NCBI RefSeq assembly: GCF_000402035.1
Contig: NC_021294.1
Coordinates: 62,001 to 126,000, forward strand
Direction of reading: 5' to 3'
DNA length: 64,000 nucleotides
DNA from: Caballeronia insecticola
GTDB taxonomy: Bacteria; Pseudomonadota; Gammaproteobacteria; Burkholderiales; Burkholderiaceae
Part shown: piece after piece, positions 26,987-34,992 of the stretch
How positions within the stretch are numbered: the first letter of the stretch is position 1
How the letters are laid out: each line of letters starts with the position of its first letter
Notes under the pieces: generated by a model
The model's database searches: none
Told to the model about the DNA's origin: nothing
The model's input: the letters and a program-made list of their open reading frames with translations, nothing else
Program-made: the position numbers and the translations under genes

Positions 26987-29071
26987 ATGAATCGGGCTTC
27001 CGGATTCCTGGTCTGGATCGCGCTCGCGCTGCTGGGCGCGTTCGCATTCGGCACCATCGCGCTCGCGCACGGCGAGCGTATCAGCGCACTGTGGATCGTC
27101 ATCGCGGCGGTCTGCGTGTATCTCATCGCTTACCGCTTCTATTCGCGCTTCATCGCGGCGAAGGTGCTGCAACTCGACGGCCTGCGCATGACGCCGGCCG
27201 TGCGTCACAACGACGGCCTCGACTACGTACCGACCAACAAGTACGTGCTGTTCGGCCATCACTTCGCGGCGATCGCGGGCGCGGGTCCGCTGGTCGGCCC
27301 GGTGCTCGCCGCGCAGATGGGCTACACGCCCGGCATGCTGTGGATTCTCGGCGGCGTGGTGTTCGCGGGCGCGGTGCAGGATTTCGTCATACTGTTCATC
27401 TCGACGCGCCGCGACGGCCGTTCGCTCGGCGATCTCATCAAGATGGAACTCGGCACCGTGCCGGGCGTGATCGCGCTGTTCGGTGCGTTCCTCATCATGG
27501 TGATCATTCTTGCGGTGCTGGCGCTGATCGTCGTGAAGGCGCTGACGAATTCGCCGTGGGGCACGTTCACCGTGGCCGCGACCATTCCGATCGCGCTCTT
27601 CATGGGCATCTATACGCGGTACATCCGGCCGGGGCGGATCGGCGAGGTGTCGATCATCGGCTTTATCGGCCTGATGCTCGCGATCACGTATGGCGGACAA
27701 GTCGCCGAATCGGCCACGCTCGCGCCGTACTTCACATTCACCGGCACGCAGCTCGTGTGGATTCTGATCGGCTACGGCTTCGTCGCGTCGGTGCTGCCGG
27801 TGTGGCTGCTGCTCGCGCCGCGTGACTATCTCTCGACCTTTCTCAAGATCGGCACGATTCTCGGCCTCGCGATCGGCATTCTGATCGTCGCGCCTGAACT
27901 GAAGATGCCGGCGTTCACGAAATTCGTCGATGGCTCGGGTCCGGTCTGGTCGGGCAACCTGTTCCCGTTCCTCTTTATCACCATTGCGTGTGGCGCGGTG
28001 TCGGGCTTCCACGCGCTGATCGCGTCGGGCACGACGCCCAAGATGATCGACAACGAAGTGAACATGCGCTTCATCGGCTACGGCGCGATGCTGATGGAAT
28101 CGTTCGTCGCGATCATGGCGCTGGTCGCTGCGTGCGTGATCGAGCCGGGCGTCTATTTCGCGATGAACAGCCCCGCCGCGATGCTCGGCACCACGCCGGA
28201 AGCCGTCGCGCAGACCGTGACGGGCTGGGGCTTCATGCTGACGCCGGACATGCTGACATCGACGGCGAAGGCGGTCGGCGAGACGACCATCGTCGCGCGC
28301 GCGGGCGGCGCTCCGACGCTCGCGGTCGGCATGGCGCAGATTCTTCATCAGGTGATCGGTGGCCCTACGATGATGGCCTTCTGGTACCACTTCGCGATTC
28401 TGTTCGAGGCGCTGTTCATCCTGACCGCCGTCGATGCAGGCACGCGCGCCGGCCGTTTCATGCTGCAGGATCTGCTCGGCACGTTCCATCCGGCGCTGCG
28501 TCGGACGGAATCGCTGCCGGCGAATCTGGTCGCGACGGGCCTGTGCGTGGCCGCGTGGGGCTACTTCCTGTATCAGGGCGTGGTCGATCCGTTCGGCGGC
28601 ATCAACACGCTGTGGCCGCTGTTCGGCATCTCGAACCAGATGCTGGCGGGTATCGCGCTGATGCTCGGCACCGTCGTGCTGTTCAAGATGAAGCGCGAAC
28701 GCTACGCCTGGGTCACGCTCCTGCCGACGGTATGGCTGCTCCTGTGCACGTTGACGGCCGGCTGGCAAAAAATCTTCGACGCGAATCCGAAGGTCGGCTT
28801 CCTCGCCCACGCGGGCAAGCTGCGCGACGCTTACGATGCGGGCAAGGTGATGGCGCCGGCGAAGTCGCTGGCGGAAATGCAGCGCATCATCTTCAATGAT
28901 TATGTGGATGCGGCGCTCGCGGGCCTCTTCATCTTCGTGGTGTTGAGCATTGCGGTGTATGGCGTGTTGTCGGTGCTGCGAGCGCGCCGCGAAGCGAAGC
29001 CGACGGTGCGCGAGACGCCGTTCGAGGCGATGCCGGCGGGCGCGGGCGCGGCGGTGCGCTCGGGACATTGA
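26987..29071 (+). CDS. cstA: CstA-family carbon starvation transporter
   Basis: A 694-residue inner-membrane protein with at least 16 hydrophobic segments and the CstA signature. NKYVLFGHHFAAIAGAGPLVGPVLAAQMG near residue 80 is the family's most conserved block, and GGINTLWPLFGISNQMLA lies near the C-terminus. Family members import pyruvate (BtsT) or peptides (CstA). The upstream AAGGAGA lies six bases before the ATG at 26987; the open frame further upstream looks non-coding. It is followed by the small ybdD gene, the usual partner, and divergent from a Cache-type two-component system likely to control it. Confidence 0.95.
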   Translation: MNRASGFLVWIALALLGAFAFGTIALAHGERISALWIVIAAVCVYLIAYRFYSRFIAAKVLQLDGLRMTPAVRHNDGLDYVPTNKYVLFGHHFAAIAGAGPLVGPVLAAQMGYTPGMLWILGGVVFAGAVQDFVILFISTRRDGRSLGDLIKMELGTVPGVIALFGAFLIMVIILAVLALIVVKALTNSPWGTFTVAATIPIALFMGIYTRYIRPGRIGEVSIIGFIGLMLAITYGGQVAESATLAPYFTFTGTQLVWILIGYGFVASVLPVWLLLAPRDYLSTFLKIGTILGLAIGILIVAPELKMPAFTKFVDGSGPVWSGNLFPFLFITIACGAVSGFHALIASGTTPKMIDNEVNMRFIGYGAMLMESFVAIMALVAACVIEPGVYFAMNSPAAMLGTTPEAVAQTVTGWGFMLTPDMLTSTAKAVGETTIVARAGGAPTLAVGMAQILHQVIGGPTMMAFWYHFAILFEALFILTAVDAGTRAGRFMLQDLLGTFHPALRRTESLPANLVATGLCVAAWGYFLYQGVVDPFGGINTLWPLFGISNQMLAGIALMLGTVVLFKMKRERYAWVTLLPTVWLLLCTLTAGWQKIFDANPKVGFLAHAGKLRDAYDAGKVMAPAKSLAEMQRIIFNDYVDAALAGLFIFVVLSIAVYGVLSVLRARREAKPTVRETPFEAMPAGAGAAVRSGH

Positions 29072-29104
29072 GTGCCATTGAGTGCATTGAGTGCCATTCA
29101 GTGC
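29068..29104 (+). repeat. short tandem repeat between cstA and ybdD
   Basis: About four copies of a 9-10-base unit, TTGAGTGCCA, TTGAGTGCA, TTGAGTGCCA and TTCAGTGC, run directly from the cstA stop codon to just before the ybdD SD. It probably arose by slippage. Confidence 0.75.
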
Positions 29105-29118
29105 TTTAGGAGTTTGAA

Positions 29119-29313
29119 ATGTTCAGCGATCTTCGACAAGCCGGCCGCTATCTCGGCCAGACGATGCGCCTGATGGTCGGCATGCCCGACTACGACGCCT
29201 ACGTCACGCACATGCAGACGACGCACCCCGACAAACCGATGATGAGCTACGCGGAGTTTTTCCGCGAGCGGCAGGAAGCGAGGTATGGATCGGGGGCGGG
29301 GAAGTGCTGTTGA
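29119..29313 (+). CDS. ybdD: YbdD/YjiX-family small protein
   Basis: A 64-residue protein matching the YbdD/YjiX family (formerly DUF466): [20 protein letters not shown] and [23 protein letters not shown] are the conserved core. Such genes nearly always follow cstA or btsT and are thought to be needed for transporter function. AGGAG lies about six bases before the ATG. It ends the operon at a strong terminator 31 bp past its stop. Confidence 0.92.
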   Translation: MFSDLRQAGRYLGQTMRLMVGMPDYDAYVTHMQTTHPDKPMMSYAEFFRERQEARYGSGAGKCC

Positions 29314-29343
29314 TGTGATGCGGTTTTGCAGGTGATGGATGAG

Positions 29344-29375
29344 AACGCGACGGTGGGAGCCGTCGCGTTTTTCTT
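29344..29375 (+). terminator. rho-independent terminator of cstA-ybdD
   Basis: The 10-bp stem AACGCGACGG / CCGTCGCGTT with loop TGGGAG is followed by TTTCTT on the plus strand. Confidence 0.85.
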
Positions 29376-29401
29376 ATGGTGCGTGCGTGGAAATGTCCGT
29401 T

Positions 29402-29448
29402 TTGCCTAACCCATTCGGACGAGGGTAAAATGACCACTTTAAAATGAC
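29402..29448 (+). promoter_or_regulatory. toxin-antitoxin promoter with AAAATGAC repeat
   Basis: TTGCCT (29402-29407) and TAAAAT (29426-29431), spaced 18 bp, form a plausible sigma-70 promoter. AAAATGAC occurs at 29427-29434 and 29441-29448, 14 bp apart and overlapping the -10, where an autoregulating antitoxin would bind. Confidence 0.45.
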
Positions 29449-29461
29449 TATAGGCGCTATC

Positions 29462-29698
29462 ATGACTGTCAAGCGAGTGTCGAAATCGGAGTTCAAGGCC
29501 AAAGCGCTTGAATACTTTCGTCACGTGGAATCGACAGGAGAACGAATGATTGTGACAGACCATGGAAAGCCGGTGCTCGAAGTCCGGCGCTACGAGAATT
29601 CATCGCTCACGCCGCTGGAGGAATTGCGTGGCAGCGTGTTGTTTTACAACGATCCTGAGGAACCGGTGGGACTGGAGGACTGGGAGCTGCTTCCATGA
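29462..29698 (+). CDS. Phd/YefM-type antitoxin
   Basis: A 78-residue protein with the Phd/YefM fold: MTVKRVSKSEFKAKALEYFRHVE is the DNA-binding N-terminal half and GERMIVTDHGKPVLEV the second strand pair. The C-terminus (PVGLEDWELLP) would wrap and block the toxin. The stop overlaps the toxin start by four bases, the usual antitoxin-first coupling. The frame is open six codons further upstream to an ATG at 29444, but the ATG at 29462 matches family N-termini better. It probably represses its own promoter through the AAAATGAC repeats. Confidence 0.88.
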   Translation: MTVKRVSKSEFKAKALEYFRHVESTGERMIVTDHGKPVLEVRRYENSSLTPLEELRGSVLFYNDPEEPVGLEDWELLP

Positions 29699-30090
29699 TC
29701 GTATTGGATACGCATGCGCTTCTATGGTGGGTTGAGGGTGCAGGGTTGAGCAAGCGGGCCAGCGCCGCGATCGACCGGGAAATCGAAGACGAGGGCGAAA
29801 TTGTCGTCTCAACCATGACCGCGTGGGAAGTCATGCTTCTGGTCAAGAAGGGGCGACTGGGCCTTGCCATGGATGTTGGCGGTTGGTTCGACAAGGTCAG
29901 CAGAATCAACGGTGTACGTTTCGCACCTGTGGATCGGAACATTGCGCTCGCATCGGCTGATCTGCCGGGCAACTTTCATCAAGATCCCGCGGATCGAATG
30001 ATCGTTGCGACCGCTCGCACGCTGTCCGCTCCGTTGGTGACGAAAGACAGGCAGATTCGAAGCTACGAGCACGTCAAGACCATCTGGTGA
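29695..30090 (+). CDS. VapC-like PIN-domain toxin
   Basis: A 131-residue PIN-domain ribonuclease. The acidic metal-binding residues are all present: D5 (VLDTHALLWW), E45 (TAWEV), D97/D100 (DPADRMIVATA) and D118 (TKDRQI). PIN toxins cleave tRNA or rRNA and arrest growth unless bound by antitoxin. It is translationally coupled to the Phd-type antitoxin. The pair sits between the cstA-ybdD terminator and the hpnH terminator, followed by an AT-rich 200-bp stretch unlike its neighbours, which suggests acquisition as a cassette. Confidence 0.9.
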   Translation: MIVLDTHALLWWVEGAGLSKRASAAIDREIEDEGEIVVSTMTAWEVMLLVKKGRLGLAMDVGGWFDKVSRINGVRFAPVDRNIALASADLPGNFHQDPADRMIVATARTLSAPLVTKDRQIRSYEHVKTIW

Positions 30091-30318
30091 CGCAAAACCA
30101 GCGACTGGACGTTTTGTGGCTTTTTTGACAAATTAGATGAATCTGATTCAACTCTATTTATTTAGAATGACTAAATATTTATTTGATGGATAAGTGTTTC
30201 GCTTCAGAAGATCAACGATGGCAACTTCATCATAGGTTTTCAGACGCAGCCTGGGGGCGGTGCTGGTGTGCGCTGGCAGATCGGCTGACACGAGCGGGGC
30301 CTAACACCGTTCCAGCCC

Positions 30319-30356
30319 AAAACAAAAAGGGCGGATGACCCCAGTCACCCGCCCTT
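30319..30356 (-). terminator. rho-independent terminator of ispH-hpnH
   Basis: On the minus strand a 13-bp stem with one mismatch (AAGGGCGGGTGAC / GTCATCCGCCCTT) is followed by TTTGTTTTGG, 26 bp past the hpnH stop. Confidence 0.85.
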
Positions 30357-30382
30357 CGCATCCCACAAGCTCGACGCAGAAC

Positions 30383-31537
30383 TCAGTTCACCGCAGCCGC
30401 CGTCTTCGACCCCTTGTTCTTCTGCATCCGACCGATCTCTTCCAGCTTGATCTCGACGTGCTTCGAGAACACATACTCCGCCGGGCGCTGCTTGTCGATC
30501 GGCAGATCCTTCGCAAAGGCGCCCGTTGTGCGCGGGCCCGAAAGCGCGATCTTCGCGGCCTTCAGCGGATGCGCCACCGTATCCATCACGGCAGTCGCCT
30601 CGAAGCCGCAGTGGACCATGCAGTCCGCGCACTTTTCATACTTGCCTGTGCCGTACTTGTCCCAGTCGGTGGTTTCCATCAGTTCCTTGAAGGTCTTCAC
30701 ATAACCTTCGCCGACCAGATAGCACGGCTTTTGCCAGCCGAACACCGTACGCGCCGGGTTGCCCCACGGCGTGCACTGATACGTCTGGTTGCCGGCCAGG
30801 AAATCGAGGAACAGCGTCGACTGGCTGAACGACCAGTTCTTGCCGTTGTTGCCGCGCTTGAAGATCTCGCGGAACAGGTTCTTCGTCTTGTCGCGGTTCA
30901 GGAAGTGTTGCTGATCCGGCGCGCGCTCGTACGCGTAGCCCGGCGAAACCGTGATGCCGTCCACGCCGATCGGGCCGAGCGTGTCGAAGAACTTCGCCAC
31001 ACGTTCGGGTTCCGCGTCGTTGAACAGCGTGCAGTTGATGTTCACGCGGAAGCCGCGGCGCTTCGCTTCCTTGATGGCCGCGACGGCCTTGTCGTAGGTG
31101 CCCGGCTGCGACACCGAGTGATCGTGCGCTTCACGGTCGCCGTCGAGGTGAACGGACCAGACGAAGTACGGGCTCGGCTCGTAATCGTCCATCTTCTTTT
31201 CCATCAGCAGCGCGTTCGTGCAGAGATAGACGAACTTCTTGCGCGCCATGATGCCCTTCACGATCTGCGGCATTTCCTTGTGCAGGAGCGGCTCGCCGCC
31301 CGCGATCGACACGACCGGCGCGCCGCATTCATCGACGGCGCCGAGACACTCTTCGAGCGACAGGCGCTGATTCAGGATGGGATCCGGATAGTCGATCTTG
31401 CCGCAACCGTTACACGCGAGGTTGCAGCGGAACAGCGGTTCCAGCATCAGCGCGAGCGGGTAGCGCTTGTTGCGCGAAAAGTGCTGGCGAAAGATATAGG
31501 CGCCAACGCGGACTTTCTGGAGCATCGGGATAGACAA
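30383..31537 (-). CDS. hpnH: adenosylhopane synthase HpnH (radical SAM)
   Basis: A 384-residue radical SAM enzyme that attaches a 5'-deoxyadenosyl group to diploptene, the first step of hopanoid side-chain growth. The iron-sulfur motif is CNLACNGC (C38, C42, C45), and SIAGGEPLLH is the SAM-binding GGE block. The start is TTG at 31537: GGAG lies nine bases upstream and the resulting MSIPMLQKVRVGAY matches the family N-terminus, while the next ATG would be too far from the SD. The GGAG directly follows the ispH stop, so the two genes are coupled with 13 bp between. Confidence 0.94.
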   Translation of the reverse strand: MSIPMLQKVRVGAYIFRQHFSRNKRYPLALMLEPLFRCNLACNGCGKIDYPDPILNQRLSLEECLGAVDECGAPVVSIAGGEPLLHKEMPQIVKGIMARKKFVYLCTNALLMEKKMDDYEPSPYFVWSVHLDGDREAHDHSVSQPGTYDKAVAAIKEAKRRGFRVNINCTLFNDAEPERVAKFFDTLGPIGVDGITVSPGYAYERAPDQQHFLNRDKTKNLFREIFKRGNNGKNWSFSQSTLFLDFLAGNQTYQCTPWGNPARTVFGWQKPCYLVGEGYVKTFKELMETTDWDKYGTGKYEKCADCMVHCGFEATAVMDTVAHPLKAAKIALSGPRTTGAFAKDLPIDKQRPAEYVFSKHVEIKLEEIGRMQKNKGSKTAAAVN

Positions 31538-31550
31538 TTGTCTGATCTCC

Positions 31551-32513
31551 TTATTCTTCGCGAATCGCCGTGGCCGCGACGGCGGCAAGCGGCTGCATGA
31601 GTTTCGCGGGGAGTTTGAATTCGACCTTTTCCTCGCGGCCGTCCATCGTCGAGACTTCGACGTGGCCGAACGCGCGCAGGGCATCGATCACATGTTTGAC
31701 CATTTCCTCGGGCGCCGAAGCGCCCGCCGTGATACCGACCGTCTGCACATTGGCAAACCACTCCGGCCTGATCTCCGAACCGTCCGCGACGAGGTAGCTC
31801 GGCACGCCGCTCTCGGCGCCGATTTCCCGCAGACGATTCGAATTGGAACTGTTGGTAGCGCCGACCACGAGCAGCACGTCCACCTGGCTCGACAACTCGC
31901 GCACGGCGGCCTGGCGATTTTGCGTTGCATAGCAGATGTCGCGCGTGTCCGGCCCGACGATATCCGTGAAGCGCCGCTGCAAGGCATCGATGATGCCACG
32001 CGTGTCGTCCACGGACAGCGTGGTCTGCGTGACGTACGCCACGGGCGCATCGGTTTCGAGCGTCAGTTTCGCGACCTCGGCTTCGCTCTGCACGAGCACC
32101 ACCTTGCCCGGAATCTGGCCGATCGTGCCTTCCACCTCGGGATGCCCCGCGTGACCGATCAGAATGAGCGTGCGCCCCTGCGATACATACTGGCGGCCCT
32201 GCACATGAACCTTCGTGACGAGCGGGCAGGTCGCGTCGAGCACGTCGAGGCCGCGCGTCTCCGCGTCTTTCTCGACACTCCGCGCCACGCCGTGCGCGCT
32301 GAAAATGGCGACTGCGCCGTGCGGCACTTCATCGAGTTCTTCGACGAAGCGAGCGCCCTTGCCGCGCAGATTATCGACGACATGACGGTTATGAACGATC
32401 TCGTGACGCACATAAACCGGTGCGCCATGTCGTTCGAGGGCCCGATCGACGATTTCGATCGCACGGACCACGCCCGCACAAAAGCCGCGGGGTTGAGCAA
32501 GGATGATACGCAT
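31551..32513 (-). CDS. ispH: 4-hydroxy-3-methylbut-2-enyl diphosphate reductase IspH
   Basis: A 320-residue iron-sulfur enzyme of the last step in the MEP pathway, producing IPP and DMAPP. The cluster cysteines are C12 (GFCAGV), C96 (DATCPLV) and C194 (ICYATQNR). Substrate-binding H41, H74 and H124 and the catalytic E126 (GHPEVEG) are in place, as is [10 protein letters not shown]. The ATG at 32513 gives the standard N-terminus [14 protein letters not shown]. It lies directly upstream of hpnH and is probably a second ispH copy dedicated to hopanoid synthesis; whether another exists on the chromosome cannot be seen here. Confidence 0.96.
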   Translation of the reverse strand: MRIILAQPRGFCAGVVRAIEIVDRALERHGAPVYVRHEIVHNRHVVDNLRGKGARFVEELDEVPHGAVAIFSAHGVARSVEKDAETRGLDVLDATCPLVTKVHVQGRQYVSQGRTLILIGHAGHPEVEGTIGQIPGKVVLVQSEAEVAKLTLETDAPVAYVTQTTLSVDDTRGIIDALQRRFTDIVGPDTRDICYATQNRQAAVRELSSQVDVLLVVGATNSSNSNRLREIGAESGVPSYLVADGSEIRPEWFANVQTVGITAGASAPEEMVKHVIDALRAFGHVEVSTMDGREEKVEFKLPAKLMQPLAAVAATAIREE

Positions 32514-32993
32514 ATTCGAACGAACTCCGACTGACGCGGGTTTCGGGTTAGCGGCGCGAAGCTCGCACTTTCCCGTGAATCGGGCCAAAAAGGCCGGGAA
32601 AGCAGACCGGAAAAAAAGACACAGTGGTATCGGTCTGCGCGCCTAAGATGACCGCGTATTCTATCGCGTTCCCTTTTTGGGTGCTCAATGCCTGCGCCGC
32701 TATGCGTCGCGCCGCGCATCACGCAAATACGGCGATTTTCAGAACCCAGTAAACTGTCGATCGCTTCGGGCCGCGCGCCCGTGAGGCTCGCGCAACGCTG
32801 CCGCGTATAACGGCGTGCGGGCCTGCTCCATCGCGCTGTCCCCGTTTTGTATTTTTGGCGCAACGCATAGCCGCTGCGCATCGCCGGAATGGCCGGGCCG
32901 TTCCCATCGTAACGCCCGGATTTGGCGGGGCCGGATCGCACCGTGGTCGCGGCAGCCGGTCGCGCGTTTTCCAAAAAGCTTTTTACTTATCTC
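32514..32993. other. 480-bp divergent region between ispH and hpnB
   Basis: No gene is supported. On the minus strand TAGAAT (32658-32663) with TTGAGC (32683-32688), 19 bp apart, is a possible weak ispH promoter. The rest gives only Arg/Ala-rich spurious frames. The hpnB promoter is not obvious. Confidence 0.4.
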
Positions 32994-34196
32994 ATGCTAT
33001 TAATCGCCTGGTTGTCTTTTCTGATCTGGATCGTGCTGCTTTTCGCGCGCGGCGGTTTCTGGCGTGCCGAGCCCGCGGCGGCGCTGTCCGAGACGACGAT
33101 CCACGCTGTCGGCAATGCCGAGATCGCGCGCCGCGGCGCGTGGCCGGCGCTCGTCGCTGTCGTGCCTGCGCGTAACGAAGCCGATGTCATCGGGCGCGCG
33201 GTCGGCTCGTTGCTCAAGCAGGACTATGCGGGCGCGTTCCACGTGATCGTCGTCGATGACCATAGTACTGACGGCACCGCCAGCGTCGCACTCGCCGCCG
33301 CGCGCGACCTCGGTCTCGAAGACCGGCTGACGGTGCTGACCGCGCAGCCGCTGCCGCCGGGCTGGTCGGGCAAGGTGTGGGCGCAGTCGCAGGGCATCGG
33401 CGCGATCGATTCGCTCGGGTTGCCCGCCGAATACCTCATGCTCACCGACGCCGACATCTACCATCCGGCCGATGCCGCGACGCAACTCGTCGCGCGTACG
33501 ATTCTCGAAGACCGCGACCTCGTTTCGCTGATGGTGCGTCTGCGTGCCGATTCGCTCTGGGAAAAGGCGCTGATCCCGGCGTTCGTGTTCTTCTTCGCCA
33601 AGCTTTATCCGTTCGCGTGGGTCAACGACGTGAAGAAACCGACGGCGGGCGCAGCCGGCGGCTGCATGCTGGTGCGCCGCTCGGCGCTGGTGGAGGCGGG
33701 CGGCATCGAATCGATCCGTCAGGAACTGATCGACGACTGCAGCCTCGCTGCGCGCATCAAGCATCGTACGGGCCGCAGCGCCGCGCGGCCGATTCGCCTC
33801 GATCTCGCCGAGGGCAGCGAATCGCTGCGTCCGTACGACAGCTGGCGCGATGTCTGGAACATGATCGCGCGCACGGCGTTCACGCAACTGCGTTATTCGC
33901 CGCTGCTGCTGGTCGGCACGGTGATCGGCATGGCGATCATCTATCTCGCGCCGCCGGTGCTCGCCCTGACGATGGGCGCACGCGCCTGGCCCGCGTGCGC
34001 CGCGTGGGCGTTCATGTGCATCGCTTACGGGCCGATGCTGCGCTACTACCGGAGATCGCTGCTGTGGGCGCCGCTGTTGCCGCTCGTCGCGTTGTTCTAC
34101 GTGAGCGCGACGATCGGCTCGGCCGTGCGTTACTGGAGCGGGAAGGGCGGACAGTGGAAGGCGCGCGTACAGGCGCCGACGCAGGAAGGTTCCTGA
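32994..34196 (+). CDS. hpnB: hopene-associated glycosyltransferase HpnB
   Basis: About 400 residues. An N-terminal membrane helix (LIAWLSFLIWIVLLFARGGFWR) is followed by a GT2 (GT-A) domain with VPARNEADVIGRAVGSLLKQDY, the metal-binding LTDADIYHPADA (DxD-like) and DDCSLAARIKHR. Two or three helices form the C-terminus. It resembles HpnB, proposed to transfer a sugar to hopanoid head groups at the inner membrane; acceptor and donor are unproven. ATG 32994 matches family N-termini, but no SD is visible; a TTG at 32922 would add 24 residues. It converges with the next gene, 12 bp apart. Confidence 0.88.
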   Translation: MLLIAWLSFLIWIVLLFARGGFWRAEPAAALSETTIHAVGNAEIARRGAWPALVAVVPARNEADVIGRAVGSLLKQDYAGAFHVIVVDDHSTDGTASVALAAARDLGLEDRLTVLTAQPLPPGWSGKVWAQSQGIGAIDSLGLPAEYLMLTDADIYHPADAATQLVARTILEDRDLVSLMVRLRADSLWEKALIPAFVFFFAKLYPFAWVNDVKKPTAGAAGGCMLVRRSALVEAGGIESIRQELIDDCSLAARIKHRTGRSAARPIRLDLAEGSESLRPYDSWRDVWNMIARTAFTQLRYSPLLLVGTVIGMAIIYLAPPVLALTMGARAWPACAAWAFMCIAYGPMLRYYRRSLLWAPLLPLVALFYVSATIGSAVRYWSGKGGQWKARVQAPTQEGS

Positions 34197-34208
34197 CGCA
34201 AAGGGGTC

Positions 34209-34760
34209 TTACTTCTGCGTCAACAGGGCGTATAGCTCAATAACCATGCTCGGCGAAAACGTGAACGGCACCCAGCCGTGTCCGTTGTGACGCATCAGCA
34301 GAAGCCGGTCGCCATTGGCGGACTTCTGCGCTGCCATGAGCGGATTCTTGGTCGCCGCGAAGCGCCAGCCCGGCGCGATGCCGGCCGGCTGCTCGACGGA
34401 CATCGACGCCCGCACATTCGACAATTCCTCGATCAGCTCCGACACGCCTTCCGGGCTCAGCTTCACCGATTTTCCCGCGATGGTCATTTCGATGGCGTTT
34501 TGCTCCGGACGCGACACCACGAGCGTGGGCGGCTCGTTCAGCGCGGGCGGTTCAGCGGGCGCAGGTACGTTGTCGGGCGGGGCCGTCCGGCCCAGTGCGG
34601 GCGGCTCGGCGGGTGCGGTTTCATCGGCATGCGCTGGCGCGGCGGCTGCCGATTGCGTCGATGTAGCGAACGGCTGAGCCGGGGCGGGCGATGCGGTGGC
34701 GATCTGAAGGAGCGCGTCGAGGCTCGACTCCAGCGTGCCGAGCTGGTCATGTAGATTCAT
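34209..34760 (-). CDS. uncharacterised protein with Ala/Pro-rich linker
   Basis: A 183-residue soluble protein of unknown function. The first ~25 residues (NLHDQLGTLESSLDALLQIA) form a helix. Residues 26-78 are an Ala/Pro linker with repeated AEPPALG/AEPPALN units. The last ~100 residues look folded (NAIEMTIAGKSVKLSPEGVSELIEELSNVRASM, then APGWRFAATKNPLMAAQ and GWVPFTFSPSMVIELYALL). No signal peptide. I do not recognise the family; the layout suggests a phasin- or inhibitor-like small protein, but that is a guess. No clear SD at 34760. Confidence 0.7.
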   Translation of the reverse strand: MNLHDQLGTLESSLDALLQIATASPAPAQPFATSTQSAAAAPAHADETAPAEPPALGRTAPPDNVPAPAEPPALNEPPTLVVSRPEQNAIEMTIAGKSVKLSPEGVSELIEELSNVRASMSVEQPAGIAPGWRFAATKNPLMAAQKSANGDRLLLMRHNGHGWVPFTFSPSMVIELYALLTQK

Positions 34761-34920
34761 GCGAGTGTGTCTGTTGTCTTGCGAGCGTGCGGCGAGGCAC
34801 CGATTCTACCTGCTCACATTTGGCGAAGCCGGCACAGGTTGTAACCAATTGCACCGAACGTGCGGATTCCACGACAGTTTTTCTGCGTGAGACAGGCGTG
34901 CCCGGCATTCATGTGCCCAG

Positions 34921-34954
34921 AAACAAAACCGGCATCTCCGTGGAGATGCCGGTT
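34921..34954 (-). terminator. rho-independent terminator of icd
   Basis: A perfect 13-bp stem (AACCGGCATCTCC and GGAGATGCCGGTT, two-base spacer) is followed on the minus strand by TTTTGTTT, about 40 bp past the icd stop. Confidence 0.88.
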
Positions 34955-34992
34955 CGTCGAGGCGCATCCGGCTTCGATGCGCCCGTGCGTGC

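Noticed and set aside
34194..34220. Hairpin TGACGCA/TGCGTCA at the end of hpnB
   Set aside because: A 7-bp stem with a 13-base loop and no T-tract; it overlaps two stop codons and is not a convincing terminator.
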